This document shows, one piece after another, positions 28,499 through 37,237 of a stretch of 64,000 bases of DNA (the first letter of the stretch is position 1; every line of letters starts with the position of its first letter). Origin of the DNA: Pseudomonadota bacterium (GTDB lineage Bacteria > Pseudomonadota > Alphaproteobacteria > Reyranellales > Reyranellaceae); assembly GCA_018242505.1 (NCBI GenBank), contig JAFEBU010000049.1, forward strand, positions 1 through 64,000, in the 5' to 3' direction. A program made the translations under genes and the position numbers. The notes under the pieces were generated by a model. The model did not search any database and had not been told where the DNA came from. It saw only the letters and a list, made by a program, of their open reading frames with translations.

Positions 28499-29380
28499 TT
28501 ACGCCTTGGCAACGGGTAGTTCGACGAAAGTGACGGTCTTGCCCATTTCGATGTCGCGTGTGCCCAGGTTCTTCTGCGACGCGTCATAGGGCGGCGGCGG
28601 CGGACGACGCGGCGGCGCATTCGGGCCCGGGGTCGCCTGCGGGAAGACCAGAGACTTTGCCGCATGATGGGCGATGTGGCCCGTCATGTGGTGGTTCTCC
28701 TGATGGATGTGGCCATAGAACACCACGACGTTCTGGTAGGGCATCAGGAGGTCGATCGCCTTGGCGCCGTCTGCGGTTGTCCAGTCCCAGGAGGGCCGGA
28801 GATCGAACAGCGGTCGATGCGTCATGACGACGATACGGTCGTCGGACTTGTGCTGCTTGAGATCGGCCGCGAGCCAGGCGAGTTGCTCGTCGCCGAGTTT
28901 GGCGCCCGGGTCGGAGACGTTGTCGAGCGCAATGAAGTGCACGCCCTTGTGGTCGAAGGTGTAGTGCGTATCGCCGAAGAACTCCCTGTAGGCTTCGCCC
29001 TTGTCGAGCGCGGCGTCATGCTCACCCGGCATGAAGCGGATATCCCTGACCTTCAGGCCGCCGATGATCTCGCGCACGTGCTTCATGCGGGCGCGCCGTT
29101 CCTTCGGGTCTTCGGTCGTATGGGTGAGATCGCCGGTGAAGACGATGAAGTCGGGTTGTTGGGGAAGCGCATTCACCGTGGCGATGGCTTTCTCCAGCGT
29201 GTGCTCGGCGTCCGGATTGGCCGGGCCTTTGTAGCCCCAATGGGTGTCCGAGAACTGGACGAAATGAAAATCGCCTCCGGCTTGCGCCGAGGCGTGGCGG
29301 CTGGGGAACAGCCCCGCAGTGAATGTCACGCCCGCCATTCCGGCGAGCTTCAGGAAATCGCGGCGATCGGCTTGCAGCAT
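28499..29380 (-). CDS. Tat-exported metallophosphoesterase
   Basis: About 293 residues with a twin-arginine signal (RRDFLKLAGMAGVTF). Calcineurin-like metal motifs are FSDTHWG, FTGDLTHT, PGEHDA, VMTHRP and FYGHIHQ. The usual GNH motif reads GEH, a substitution I believe recurs in this subgroup. Substrate unknown. ATG 29380 is chosen because GGAGGG precedes it and because the predicted ECF promoter starts transcription near 29401, just upstream. A Pro-rich linker (APPRRPPPPPYD) lies near the C-terminus. Confidence 0.87.
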   Translation of the reverse strand: MLQADRRDFLKLAGMAGVTFTAGLFPSRHASAQAGGDFHFVQFSDTHWGYKGPANPDAEHTLEKAIATVNALPQQPDFIVFTGDLTHTTEDPKERRARMKHVREIIGGLKVRDIRFMPGEHDAALDKGEAYREFFGDTHYTFDHKGVHFIALDNVSDPGAKLGDEQLAWLAADLKQHKSDDRIVVMTHRPLFDLRPSWDWTTADGAKAIDLLMPYQNVVVFYGHIHQENHHMTGHIAHHAAKSLVFPQATPGPNAPPRRPPPPPYDASQKNLGTRDIEMGKTVTFVELPVAKA

Positions 29381-29407
29381 GGTGCCCTCCGGCATGGTTG
29401 ACTGCAG

Positions 29408-29437
29408 TCGATACCCGGCCGCCGGCGGCTTTATTCC
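29408..29437 (-). promoter_or_regulatory. ECF-type promoter driving the metallophosphoesterase-cupredoxin operon
   Basis: On the minus strand, GGAATAAA (29437-29430), 15 bases, then GTATCG (29413-29408). The same -35 word and spacing occur in the promoter facing the sigma factor gene. GGAA-starting -35 elements are characteristic of group 4 (ECF) sigma factors. The predicted start near 29401 gives a 20-base leader carrying the GGAGGG ribosome site. Confidence 0.65.
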
Positions 29438-29451
29438 GCGCTCGGCGCGGT

Positions 29452-29480
29452 GGAATAAATTCGACGGTCGGCAAGTATTC
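29452..29480 (+). promoter_or_regulatory. ECF-type autoregulatory promoter of the sigma factor operon
   Basis: GGAATAAA (29452-29459), 15 bases, then GTATTC (29475-29480). It mirrors the promoter on the other strand, and the two -35 words form an inverted repeat (TTTATTCC at 29430-29437, GGAATAAA at 29452-29459). The predicted transcription start falls at or next to the sigma-factor ATG, implying a leaderless or almost leaderless mRNA. Confidence 0.65.
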
Positions 29481-29487
29481 CTGTCCT

Positions 29488-30045
29488 ATGGATGGCATGT
29501 CGGACGCGCTGGAACCCGAGGGCGACACGGTCGAGCGGTTTCGGACCGTGATGCTGCCCCACCTCGACGCCGCCTACGGCTTTGCACGATGGCTGACCCG
29601 GGATCCGGTGCAGGCACAGGACGTGGCGCAGGAGGCGATGTTACGCGCGCTGCGTTACTTCCACTCCTTTCGGGGCGGGGAGGCGCGCCCTTGGCTGCTG
29701 CGGATCGTGCGCAATACCTGGCACGACGCCCAGCGGCAGCGGGCCGGCGACCAGCCACTGGAGGTGGTCGAGAACACGGCCGACGACGGCCCGGACCCTG
29801 AGGCGTCGGCAATCGCGGTCGACCGGCGCCGGCATGTGGCTGCGGCGCTGGCCGCCCTGCCTCAGGAGGCACGTGAGATCCTGGTTCTGCGGGAGATCGA
29901 AGATTTCACCTACAAGGAGATCGCGGCTGTGCTCGATCTGCCGATAGGGACGGTGATGTCGCGGCTGGCCCGTGCGAGGGAAAGACTGGCAGGCGACCTC
30001 GAGGGCCGCCTTGGAAGGAGAGACCATGGACTGCGCGACCTGTGA
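29488..30045 (+). CDS. ECF RNA polymerase sigma factor
   Basis: 185 residues: region 2 (LPHLDAAYGFARWLTRDPVQAQDVAQEAMLRALRY) and region 4 (ALPQEAREILVLREIEDFTYKEIAAVLDLPIGTVMSRLARARERL), with no extra C-terminal domain. No Shine-Dalgarno is visible before ATG 29488 or ATG 29497, consistent with the leaderless start implied by its promoter. The 3' end overlaps the anti-sigma gene by 20 bases, so the two are translationally coupled. The exact ECF group cannot be set by eye. Confidence 0.92.
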   Translation: MDGMSDALEPEGDTVERFRTVMLPHLDAAYGFARWLTRDPVQAQDVAQEAMLRALRYFHSFRGGEARPWLLRIVRNTWHDAQRQRAGDQPLEVVENTADDGPDPEASAIAVDRRRHVAAALAALPQEAREILVLREIEDFTYKEIAAVLDLPIGTVMSRLARARERLAGDLEGRLGRRDHGLRDL

Positions 30046-30829
30046 GGCGATGGTCGACGTCTATCTCGACGGCGAAATGTCGGCCGCCGACTGCGCTGCT
30101 TTCGAGCGCGCCCTGGAGTTTTGCCCGGACTGCCGCCGGCGCCTGGAAGACGCCCGGGCCCTGAGCGGCCTGCTGCGCGATCTGCCGGCAGATCGTGCAC
30201 CCGACCTGCTGCGCGCGCGCCTCGACCGTGAACTGCGGGCCATCGCCGGCAAGTCGCGGCCGTCACCCGCACCCGTGGCGACGCCGACGGTCGTTGCGAC
30301 GACCTTGCTGCCGCGCCCATCGCTGCGCTGGGTGGCGATGGCCGCCAGCCTGCTCGTGGCCGTCGGCATCGGCTGGCTGGGCGGGATGTCTTCAATGCAA
30401 GGGAAGCGCGACGCCGATGAACTGACGGCGGGCTTCGTGCGTGTCGCCTCGAGCGACCATCCGGTCGATGTCGTGTCGTCGGACCGCCACACGGTGAAGC
30501 CGTGGTTCGCCGGGAAGATCTCTTATTCACCGCCGGTGCGCGATCTCACCACCGGAGGTTTTCCGCTGCTGGGCGGTCGCGTCGATATCTTCGACGGGCG
30601 CAAGGTGGCGGTCCTGGTCTATCGCCACAACCAGCACAAGGTGGCGTTGACGCTCTGGCCAGCCCGGTCGGACAACGACACACCAGCCGATATTGCGCAA
30701 CGTGACGGCTTCGTGCTGGCGCAATGGCGACATGGCGGCTTCGAGATGCGCGCCGTGTCGGATATCGAGCCGGCGGAGATGGCAGCCTTCGTCAAGGCTG
30801 TCGACAGCGCCGAGGGGCCGGATCGGTAG
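30026..30829 (+). CDS. Membrane anti-sigma factor
   Basis: 267 residues. The N-terminal cytoplasmic domain (CATCEAMVDVYLDGEMSAAD, then FCPDCRRRL) resembles zinc anti-sigma domains, but the usual His four residues before the CxxC is Ala, so zinc binding would need the other cysteines. One membrane helix (WVAMAASLLVAVGIGWLGG, about 108-127) leads to a periplasmic domain of about 140 residues. ATG 30026 is preceded by AAGGAG inside the sigma gene. It should hold the sigma factor until a periplasmic signal arrives. Confidence 0.88.
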   Translation: MDCATCEAMVDVYLDGEMSAADCAAFERALEFCPDCRRRLEDARALSGLLRDLPADRAPDLLRARLDRELRAIAGKSRPSPAPVATPTVVATTLLPRPSLRWVAMAASLLVAVGIGWLGGMSSMQGKRDADELTAGFVRVASSDHPVDVVSSDRHTVKPWFAGKISYSPPVRDLTTGGFPLLGGRVDIFDGRKVAVLVYRHNQHKVALTLWPARSDNDTPADIAQRDGFVLAQWRHGGFEMRAVSDIEPAEMAAFVKAVDSAEGPDR

Positions 30830-30879
30830 TTCCTGAAAGACGCTGCGTGACAGGACCAGTGTCACTCCGAAAAACAAAG

Positions 30880-30950
30880 TGTCACCCGGAGCGGAGCGAG
30901 GGAGCTTTAGCGGCGCTGACTAAAGATCCCTCGCTCCGCTCGGGGTGACA
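30880..30950. repeat. Long inverted repeat between anti-sigma and leuB genes
   Basis: Two 24-base arms (30880-30903 and 30927-30950, beginning TGTCACCC and ending GGGTGACA) pair with one mismatch, and the inner CTTTAG/CTAAAG extends the stem. It lies between convergent genes and could terminate both transcripts. The core words (GTCACCC, GAGCGGAGCGAGGGA) look like a dispersed chromosomal repeat; a half-copy beginning GTGTCACTCCGA lies just upstream at 30860. Confidence 0.75.
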
Positions 30951-30984
30951 CGGATTCGACCTTGCCTGCGGACAATTCCACTGA

Positions 30985-32103
30985 TCAGGCCAGCCGATCG
31001 AGCTCCTTCACGATCGCATCGCCCATTTCCTGGGTACCGACCTTCTTGACGCCGTCGGTCTTGCCGACCAGCAGGTCGCCGGTGCGGTAGCCGGCAGCCA
31101 ACACGTTCTCGACGGCCTTCTCGACCAGATCGGCTTCGTTGCCGAGGTCGAAGGAGTAGCGCAGCATCATGGCGTAGGAGAGCGTCTCGGCGATCGGGTT
31201 GGCGAGCCCCTTGCCCGCAATATCCGGCGCGCTGCCGTGAATCGGTTCGTAGAGCGCCTTGCGCCGTCCGCTCGCATCGGGCGCGCCCAGCGAGGCCGAG
31301 GGCAACAACCCCAGCGATCCGGTCAGCATCGAGGCTTCGTCCGACAGGATGTCGCCGAACAGGTTGTCTGTGACGATGACGTCGAACTGGCCGGGTGCGC
31401 GCAGCAGCTGCATGGCCAGGGCATCGGCATACATGTGGCTGAGCTGCACGTCCGAATATTTCTCCTTGTGCAGCTTGGTCGCCTCCTCGCGCCACAGCAC
31501 GCCGGTATGCATCACGTTGGCCTTCTCCGACGAGCACACCTTGTTGCTCCGCTTGCGCGCGAGCTCGAAGGCGACGGCGCAGACGCGGCGGATCTCGCTC
31601 GACTTGTAGCGCTGCGTGTCGACCGCCTCGAATTCGCCATTGGCGAGCGTCGTGCGGCCACGCGGCTCACCGAAATAGACACCCCCCGTCAGCTCGCGGA
31701 TGATCAGGATGTCGAGGCCCTTCACGATCTCCGGCTTGAGCGAGCTCGCATCGATCAGTGCGTCGAACACCTTGGCCGGACGCAGGTTGGCGAACAGATC
31801 CATCTCCTTGCGCAGGCGCAGGAGACCGCGCTCGGGTTTCTTGTTGAATTCGACATTGTCCCACTTCGGCCCGCCCACCGAGCCGAACAGGACCGCGTCG
31901 GCCTCCAGGGCGATCTTCATGGCGTCGTCCGAAAGCGGCACGCCGTATTTATCGAGCGCCGCGCCGCCCACCACGTCTTCCTTGATGTCGAAGCCGACGG
32001 CGCGCTTCTTGCCCATCCAGGCGATGATCTTGCGCACTTCATTCATGACTTCGGGGCCGATGCCGTCACCGGGCAGCATCAGCAGGTTGCGGTTTGACGC
32101 CAT
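30985..32103 (-). CDS. leuB: 3-isopropylmalate dehydrogenase
   Basis: 372 residues. It oxidises and decarboxylates 3-isopropylmalate in leucine synthesis. Visible are [13 protein letters not shown], the substrate arginines ([19 protein letters not shown]), [10 protein letters not shown], the metal aspartates ([16 protein letters not shown]) and the NAD loop [19 protein letters not shown]. Start ATG 32103 matches the family start; upstream in-frame sequence comes from a repeat. It is the last gene of the RDD-leuD-leuB unit. Confidence 0.96.
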   Translation of the reverse strand: MASNRNLLMLPGDGIGPEVMNEVRKIIAWMGKKRAVGFDIKEDVVGGAALDKYGVPLSDDAMKIALEADAVLFGSVGGPKWDNVEFNKKPERGLLRLRKEMDLFANLRPAKVFDALIDASSLKPEIVKGLDILIIRELTGGVYFGEPRGRTTLANGEFEAVDTQRYKSSEIRRVCAVAFELARKRSNKVCSSEKANVMHTGVLWREEATKLHKEKYSDVQLSHMYADALAMQLLRAPGQFDVIVTDNLFGDILSDEASMLTGSLGLLPSASLGAPDASGRRKALYEPIHGSAPDIAGKGLANPIAETLSYAMMLRYSFDLGNEADLVEKAVENVLAAGYRTGDLLVGKTDGVKKVGTQEMGDAIVKELDRLA

Positions 32104-32147
32104 TGTCTTGTTCTCTCGGGTTGGGACAGTTTCTACTTCGGTTCCAT

Positions 32148-32250
32148 CCCGAGGAGCGGCCGCAGGGCGCGTCTCGAAGGATGGCAACTGGCACCGCGCT
32201 GGGGCCGCCCTTCGAGACGCCGCGCTTCGCGCGGCTCCTCAGGGTGAGGC
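32148..32250. repeat. Intergenic inverted-repeat element between leuD and leuB
   Basis: GCGTCTCGAAGG (32169-32180) and its exact complement CCTTCGAGACGC (32209-32220) are flanked by arms CCGAGGAGC and GCTCCTCAGGG, with a further hairpin CCGCGC-TTC-GCGCGG at 32220-32234. Elements with this CTCGAAGGATGG signature are abundant between genes in alphaproteobacterial genomes (from memory). It forms most of the 155-base space between two co-directional leucine genes. Confidence 0.7.
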
Positions 32251-32258
32251 GGTGTGAT

Positions 32259-32873
32259 TCAAGCGGCGGAGTGCAGCCAGGGCTGGGCTTCCTTCTGGCG
32301 CGTCTCGAAGTCGTCGATCTCCGACTTCTTCTCCATGGTGAGGCCGATGTCGTCGAGGCCGTTCAGCAGGCAGTGCTTGCGGAAGGGATCGATGTCGAAA
32401 TGGACAGTGCCGCCGTCCGGGCCCTTGATTTCCTGCTTCTCGAGGTCGACCTCGATGATGGCGTTGGAGCCGCGGCTCGCGTCGTCCATCAGCTTGGCGA
32501 TCACGTCCTTCGGCACCTTGATTGGCAGGATGCCGTTCTTGAAGCAGTTGTTATAGAAGATGTCGGCGAAGCTCTCGGAGATGATGCAGCGGATGCCGAA
32601 GTCGAGCAGCGCCCAGGGCGCATGCTCGCGGCTCGAGCCGCAGCCGAAGTTGGGGCCGGCGACGATGATCTTGGCGTTCTGGTAGGCCGGCTGGTCGAGG
32701 ACGAAGTCCTTCTTCTGGCCGTCGGGCGTCCAGCGCAGCTCGTAGAACAGCCCGTCCTTCAGGCCGGTGCGCTTGATGGTCTTCAGGAAATTCTTCGGGA
32801 TGATCATATCGGTGTCGATATTGACCATCGGCAGCGGTGCGGCGACGCCGCTGAGCGTCGTGAACTTTTCCAT
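32259..32873 (-). CDS. leuD: 3-isopropylmalate dehydratase small subunit
   Basis: 204 residues, swivel domain of the LeuCD isomerase that converts 2- to 3-isopropylmalate. It carries [19 protein letters not shown] and the active-site loop [18 protein letters not shown], then [21 protein letters not shown]. It is separated from leuC by an RDD gene and a terminator, so the two subunits are made from different transcription units unless read-through occurs. Confidence 0.96.
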   Translation of the reverse strand: MEKFTTLSGVAAPLPMVNIDTDMIIPKNFLKTIKRTGLKDGLFYELRWTPDGQKKDFVLDQPAYQNAKIIVAGPNFGCGSSREHAPWALLDFGIRCIISESFADIFYNNCFKNGILPIKVPKDVIAKLMDDASRGSNAIIEVDLEKQEIKGPDGGTVHFDIDPFRKHCLLNGLDDIGLTMEKKSEIDDFETRQKEAQPWLHSAA

Positions 32874-32944
32874 GGATCCCTCGCGAAAGGCCGGAATTAA
32901 CGGGCTTTCGCCGGCCGCGTCAAGTTATCCTCAGGGGCGCCGAT

Positions 32945-33508
32945 TCAGCGGGTTTTGATCACCAGCGTGCCGGCCATCCGGTCATGCAGGCCCTGCTTGC
33001 GGTCGGAGAAGGCGACACTGATGCATGCGATCAAAGCGGCCAGGGTGATCAGCCAGCCGAGCGCCGGCACCACCAGCCAGCCGACGTTCCCGAGATACAT
33101 GGGCCAGGCGCGGAGGCTGGCGGTGGCGAGCGTGAGCTTGCCGCCGTCTTCCATCGAAACCCGAAGGCCAAGCAGTCGCTTGCCGAGGCTTGCCTGCGCG
33201 GAAGAGCTTTCCTGGAACGCAAAGTATGCCCATGCCAACAGCGCACTCGCGATCAGCGTGCTGGGCGGCAGCATCGTACTCGCGTACGTCATAAGCGCGT
33301 CGAGATCGGTCGTGTTGGGTGGCTCGGGTAGGGCGGGCAGAAAGAAGCCGATGACCTTCGACAGGATGGCAAGGGCAATCGCGTCGATGACGGCGGCGAG
33401 AACCCGTATCCAGAAGCCGGCATACCTTTGAACGCCTGTGCCGGATGGCTGGGGGTCCCAGACAGGCGGCGGCGGGGCGGCAGGACCTGAATTCGGAACA
33501 TCGGCCAT
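32945..33508 (-). CDS. RDD-domain membrane protein
   Basis: 187 residues. A Pro-rich cytoplasmic start is followed by YAGFWIRVLAAVIDAIAL, with the Arg and Asp that name the family, and two or three more membrane segments. LGKRLLGLRV and DRKQGLHDRMAGTLVI complete the RDD signature. Function is unknown; some members are implicated in ion exchange. It lies between leuC and leuD, an unusual place, and leads the leuD-leuB unit. Confidence 0.88.
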   Translation of the reverse strand: MADVPNSGPAAPPPPVWDPQPSGTGVQRYAGFWIRVLAAVIDAIALAILSKVIGFFLPALPEPPNTTDLDALMTYASTMLPPSTLIASALLAWAYFAFQESSSAQASLGKRLLGLRVSMEDGGKLTLATASLRAWPMYLGNVGWLVVPALGWLITLAALIACISVAFSDRKQGLHDRMAGTLVIKTR

Positions 33509-33524
33509 CGATGTCCTCTCCCCC

Positions 33525-33559
33525 TAAAGAAGATCGGGCGGTGCATCGATGCACCGCCC
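33525..33559 (-). terminator. Palindromic terminator after leuC
   Basis: A perfect 24-base palindrome (33536-33559; GGGCGGTGCATC plus its complement) lies 29 bases after the leuC stop. On the minus strand it is followed by GATCTTCTTT, a T-rich tail. This is the expected layout of a Rho-independent terminator for the long ffh-to-leuC operon and separates it from the RDD-leuD-leuB genes. Confidence 0.75.
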
Positions 33560-33588
33560 GGAATCTACCATCGTCCGTTGAGGAACGG

Positions 33589-35034
33589 CTATTGGAAGTC
33601 GCGCACGTCCGCCAGCGTGCCCTTGATGGCGGCGGCAGCGGCCATCGCCGGGCTCACCAGGTGGGTGCGCCCGCCGCGGCCCTGCCGACCCTCGAAGTTG
33701 CGGTTCGAGGTCGAGGCGCAGCGCTGACCCGGCTCCAGCCGGTCGGCGTTCATGGCGAGACACATGGAGCAGCCCTGGATGCGCCATTCGAAGCCGGCTT
33801 CGAGGAAGATCTTGTCGAGTCCCTCCTTCTCGGCTTCGGCCTTCACCAGGCCCGAGCCCGGCACCACCATCGCCGAGACGTTGGATGCCACCTTGCGGCC
33901 GCGTGCGATCTCGGCCGCCGCGCGCAGATCCTCGATGCGGCCGTTGGTGCAGGAACCGATGAATACGCGGTCGATCGGCACGTCGATCAGTTTGGTGCCC
34001 GGTGTCAGGCCCATATAGGCGAGCGAGCGCGTCCAGGCCTCGCGTCGGTTCTCGTCGGGCGCGTTGGCCGGATCGGGAATGACGTCGGTGATGGGCAGTG
34101 CATCCTGGGGACTCGTGCCCCAGGTCACCATCGGCGGGATGTCCGAGGCGTTGAGGTCGATCTGGGTGTCGAAATGCGCGCCCTTGTCCGACGGCAGGCG
34201 CCGCCACTGGCCGAGGGCAAGGTCCCAGGCGCCGCCCTTGGGCGCGTAGGGCCGGCCCATCAGGTACTTGAAGGTCGTGTCGTCCGGTGCGATCAGCCCG
34301 GCGCGCGCACCGGCCTCGATCGACATGTTGCAGACCGTCATGCGGCCTTCCATCGTCATCTCGCGGATGGCGCGACCGGCATATTCGATCACATGGCCGG
34401 TGCCGCCCGCGGTGCCGAGGCGGGCGATGATGGCGAGGATCACGTCCTTGGGCGTGACGCCGAGCGGCAGGCTGCCCTCGACCGCCACACGCATGTTCTT
34501 GGCCGGCTTCTGGATCAGCGTTTGCGTGGCCAGCACATGCTCGACCTCGGAGGTGCCGATGCCGAAGGCGAGCGCACCGAACGCGCCATGCGTCGAGGTA
34601 TGGCTGTCGCCGCACACGATGGTCATGCCGGGCAGCGTGAGGCCTTGCTCGGGACCGGTCACATGGACGATGCCGCGTCGCGGGTCGTTCAGGCCGAAGT
34701 AGGGCACGCCGAAATCGGCGACGTTCTTCTCCAGCGTCTCGACCTGGACGCGCGATTCCTCGTCGGGAATGCCCTGGCTGAAGTCGGTCGTCGGCGTGTT
34801 GTGGTCGGCGACGGCGACAGTGGCGTCGGGTCGGCGCACCGGACGCTGGGCCATGCGCAGGCCCTCGAAAGCCTGCGGGCTCGTCACCTCGTGCACGAGG
34901 TGACGATCAATGTAGATCAAGCAGGTGCCGTCATCCTGGCGATGGACGACGTGGCTGTCCCAGATCTTCTCGAACAGGGTCCTGGGTGGGGGCGGGGGAG
35001 GCGGCGGCGTGGCCGATTTCTTGCGGAACGCCAT
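33589..35034 (-). CDS. leuC: 3-isopropylmalate dehydratase large subunit
   Basis: 481 residues of the aconitase family. The three 4Fe-4S cysteines are in [10 protein letters not shown] and [41 protein letters not shown] is conserved. The N-terminus is odd: MAFRKKSAT followed by eight consecutive prolines before the normal [12 protein letters not shown] 35034 is the only usable start and lies 7 bases after the rplS stop. The proline run should stall ribosomes without elongation factor P. Confidence 0.95.
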   Translation of the reverse strand: MAFRKKSATPPPPPPPPRTLFEKIWDSHVVHRQDDGTCLIYIDRHLVHEVTSPQAFEGLRMAQRPVRRPDATVAVADHNTPTTDFSQGIPDEESRVQVETLEKNVADFGVPYFGLNDPRRGIVHVTGPEQGLTLPGMTIVCGDSHTSTHGAFGALAFGIGTSEVEHVLATQTLIQKPAKNMRVAVEGSLPLGVTPKDVILAIIARLGTAGGTGHVIEYAGRAIREMTMEGRMTVCNMSIEAGARAGLIAPDDTTFKYLMGRPYAPKGGAWDLALGQWRRLPSDKGAHFDTQIDLNASDIPPMVTWGTSPQDALPITDVIPDPANAPDENRREAWTRSLAYMGLTPGTKLIDVPIDRVFIGSCTNGRIEDLRAAAEIARGRKVASNVSAMVVPGSGLVKAEAEKEGLDKIFLEAGFEWRIQGCSMCLAMNADRLEPGQRCASTSNRNFEGRQGRGGRTHLVSPAMAAAAAIKGTLADVRDFQ

Positions 35035-35041
35035 GGCGGGC

Positions 35042-35524
35042 CTACTTCCTTCCGCCCTTGGCGGCACGCACGTTCTTCTCGTCGCGCGGCTTCTCCTTCT
35101 TGAGCTTCTCGCGCCGCGGCCGCTTCGCGGCCTCCTCGGCCTGCTCGGCGATCAGCTCGCGCTGGGCCTCGACGTCCTCGGCGATGCGGCTCGCCTTGCC
35201 GCGCAGGCCACGCAGATAATAGAGCTTGGCGCGGCGCACCGTGCCCTTGCGGACCACCTCGATCTCCCAGATGCCGGGGCTGTAGAGCGGGAACACGCGC
35301 TCCACGCCCTCGCCGAAGCTGATCTTGCGCACGGTGAAGGACGAGTTCACGCCGTCGTTCTTGCGCGCGATGCAAAGGCCTTCGTAGACCTGGATGCGCT
35401 CGCGGTTGCCTTCCTGAACCTTGACGTGCACGCGCAGCGTGTCGCCCGGCTCGAAGCGCGGCACCGGCCGCTCGGCCGTCACCTTGTCCATCGTGGCCTG
35501 CGCCAGCGTATCGAGAATGTTCAT
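35042..35524 (-). CDS. rplS: 50S ribosomal protein L19
   Basis: 160 residues with the complete L19 core ([68 protein letters not shown]). A charged Lys/Glu/Arg tail of about 45 residues makes it longer than the roughly 115-residue enterobacterial form; such tails are common in alphaproteobacteria. ATG 35524 is favoured over ATG 35536, because the AAGGA site is correctly spaced only for the former. Confidence 0.96.
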   Translation of the reverse strand: MNILDTLAQATMDKVTAERPVPRFEPGDTLRVHVKVQEGNRERIQVYEGLCIARKNDGVNSSFTVRKISFGEGVERVFPLYSPGIWEIEVVRKGTVRRAKLYYLRGLRGKASRIAEDVEAQRELIAEQAEEAAKRPRREKLKKEKPRDEKNVRAAKGGRK

Positions 35525-35543
35525 CGTCGCATCCATCCTTTCG

Positions 35544-36263
35544 TCACTTCTCTTCGTTCCCTGACGCGGCTCGCCTGCGGGCCCACAGATCGGGCCGCCG
35601 CCGCCGCGTGATCTCTTCCCGCTGCTTCATCCGCCATTCGGCGACCCTGCCGTGGTGGCCCGAGATCAGGACCTCCGGCACGTGCCGTTCGGTTCCGTCG
35701 GGGCCCGACCAGGCCGCCGGCCGGGTGTAGTGCGGGTACTCAAGCAAACCGTCCTCGAAACTCTCCTCGCTCGCCGACGCGGGCTCGCCCATCACCCCGG
35801 GCAGGAGCCGCACGCAGCAATCCATCACCACCATGGCCGCGATCTCGCCACCCGAAAGCACGAAATCGCCGACCGAGATCTCCTCCAGCGCGTGGGCCTC
35901 GATGACCCGCTCGTCGACACCCTCGAACCGTCCGCACACCAGCAGCACGCCCGGCCCCTGGGCCAGCTCCCGCCCGCGCGCCTGGCTGAACGGCGCGCCC
36001 CGCGGCGAAAGCAGGATCTTCGGCATGCCGGGCTCGGACGCCTCGGTGATCGCTGCCGACAGCACGTCGGGCTTCATCACCATGCCTGCGCCGCCGCCAA
36101 ACGGTGCATCGTCCACCGTGCCGTGCCGGTCCGTTGCGAACGCCCGGATATCGACTGCCTTCAGCGACCACACGCCTTGCTTCAATGCCTTGCCGGCCAG
36201 GCTTTCACCCAGCGGGCCCGGAAACATTTCCGGGAAGAGCGTCAGCGCCGTCGCGCGCCACAC
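35544..36263 (-). CDS. trmD: tRNA (guanine37-N1)-methyltransferase
   Basis: A 239-residue SPOUT enzyme that methylates G37 of tRNAs reading CNN codons, preventing frameshifting. The trefoil-knot SAM segments [15 protein letters not shown] and [18 protein letters not shown] are intact, as is [15 protein letters not shown]. The start is GTG at 36263, 6 bases after the rimM stop. It keeps the classic order rimM-trmD-rplS. Confidence 0.96.
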   Translation of the reverse strand: MWRATALTLFPEMFPGPLGESLAGKALKQGVWSLKAVDIRAFATDRHGTVDDAPFGGGAGMVMKPDVLSAAITEASEPGMPKILLSPRGAPFSQARGRELAQGPGVLLVCGRFEGVDERVIEAHALEEISVGDFVLSGGEIAAMVVMDCCVRLLPGVMGEPASASEESFEDGLLEYPHYTRPAAWSGPDGTERHVPEVLISGHHGRVAEWRMKQREEITRRRRPDLWARRRAASGNEEK

Positions 36264-36269
36264 GTTGCT

Positions 36270-36782
36270 TCACGCCTCCTTCGTTTCGCCCTCCGCCAGC
36301 AGGCCTGCCGGCGGGTCCACCACGACCTTGCCGCCCTCGATATCGATCTCGGGCACCGTCGCGTCGGTGAAGGGCAACATCATGCCACCCGACACCTCCA
36401 TCACCGGCCCGGCACCGAAATCGTGGAAGGCGACCACCTTGCCCCAATCCCGGCCGTCCCGGCCGATAGCCGGCAGACCGATCAGGTCCGCTTCGTACCA
36501 CTCCCGCTCGCCGGTTTGCGGAAAGGCGCTGCGCTCGACATAGAGTCGCAATCCGCGCAACGCCTCCGCCGCCGTGCGATCGGCGACACCTTCGATCCGG
36601 GCCAGCACGGTGCCGCGTGCGGCACTCAACGCCTCGACCCGGTACTCCTTCTTCCCCGTCTCGTCCGACAGCGGGCCATACGTACCGATCGCCATCGGGT
36701 CCTCGGTAAAGCTCTTGACCCGTACCAGGCCGCGCACGCCGTGCGGCGCCGCGACGACGCCCAGCAGGACGCGACCCCTCAT
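36270..36782 (-). CDS. rimM: 16S rRNA processing protein RimM
   Basis: 170 residues. The N-terminal RimM barrel (VAAPHGVRGLVRVKSFTEDP, VERSAFP) and the PRC-type C-terminal domain (EWYEADLIGLPA, GPVMEVSGGMMLPFTDATVPEIDIEGGKVVVDPP) are both recognisable. It assists maturation of the 30S head. It lies in the ribosomal operon, 16 bases after rpsP. Confidence 0.94.
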   Translation of the reverse strand: MRGRVLLGVVAAPHGVRGLVRVKSFTEDPMAIGTYGPLSDETGKKEYRVEALSAARGTVLARIEGVADRTAAEALRGLRLYVERSAFPQTGEREWYEADLIGLPAIGRDGRDWGKVVAFHDFGAGPVMEVSGGMMLPFTDATVPEIDIEGGKVVVDPPAGLLAEGETKEA

Positions 36783-36798
36783 CAGCGGCTCGCCCTCA

Positions 36799-37176
36799 TC
36801 AGGAGGCGGCCGCCTCCGTCTTCTCGCCTTCGGCCGGCGCCGCCTCGGCGCTGGCTGCCGCCTTCAGTCGTTCCTGCGCCTTGGCGCGCGGCTGGTTCTT
36901 CTTGGTCTGCTCGCGCCGTTCGCGCGGCTTCATCAACTCCGCCTCGGCCAGGAACTTGGCGACGCGATCCGACGGCCGGGCGCCGACCTTGAGCCAGTGC
37001 GCGATCCGCTCCTTGTCGATGGTCACGCGCTGTGCGTGCTCACGCGGCAGGAGTGGATTGTAGGTGCCGAGCTTCTCGATGAAGCGGCCGTCGCGCGGGC
37101 TGCGCGCGTCGGCCACCACGATGTGGAAAAACGGCCTCTTCTTGGCGCCGTGGCGGGTCATGCGGATGGCTAGCAT
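36799..37176 (-). CDS. rpsP: 30S ribosomal protein S16
   Basis: 125 residues. The conserved start ([23 protein letters not shown]) and LGTYNPLLP identify bS16. An Ala/Glu/Lys-rich C-terminal tail of about 40 residues (ending GEKTEAAAS) makes it longer than the 82-residue E. coli protein, as in other alphaproteobacteria. It follows ffh after 61 bases. Confidence 0.96.
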   Translation of the reverse strand: MLAIRMTRHGAKKRPFFHIVVADARSPRDGRFIEKLGTYNPLLPREHAQRVTIDKERIAHWLKVGARPSDRVAKFLAEAELMKPRERREQTKKNQPRAKAQERLKAAASAEAAPAEGEKTEAAAS

Positions 37177-37237
37177 TCTCTCTCCTTCGATTCGTCAAAG
37201 ACGGTTTCGTTCATGAAATTTCGGCGGGCACGCTGCT

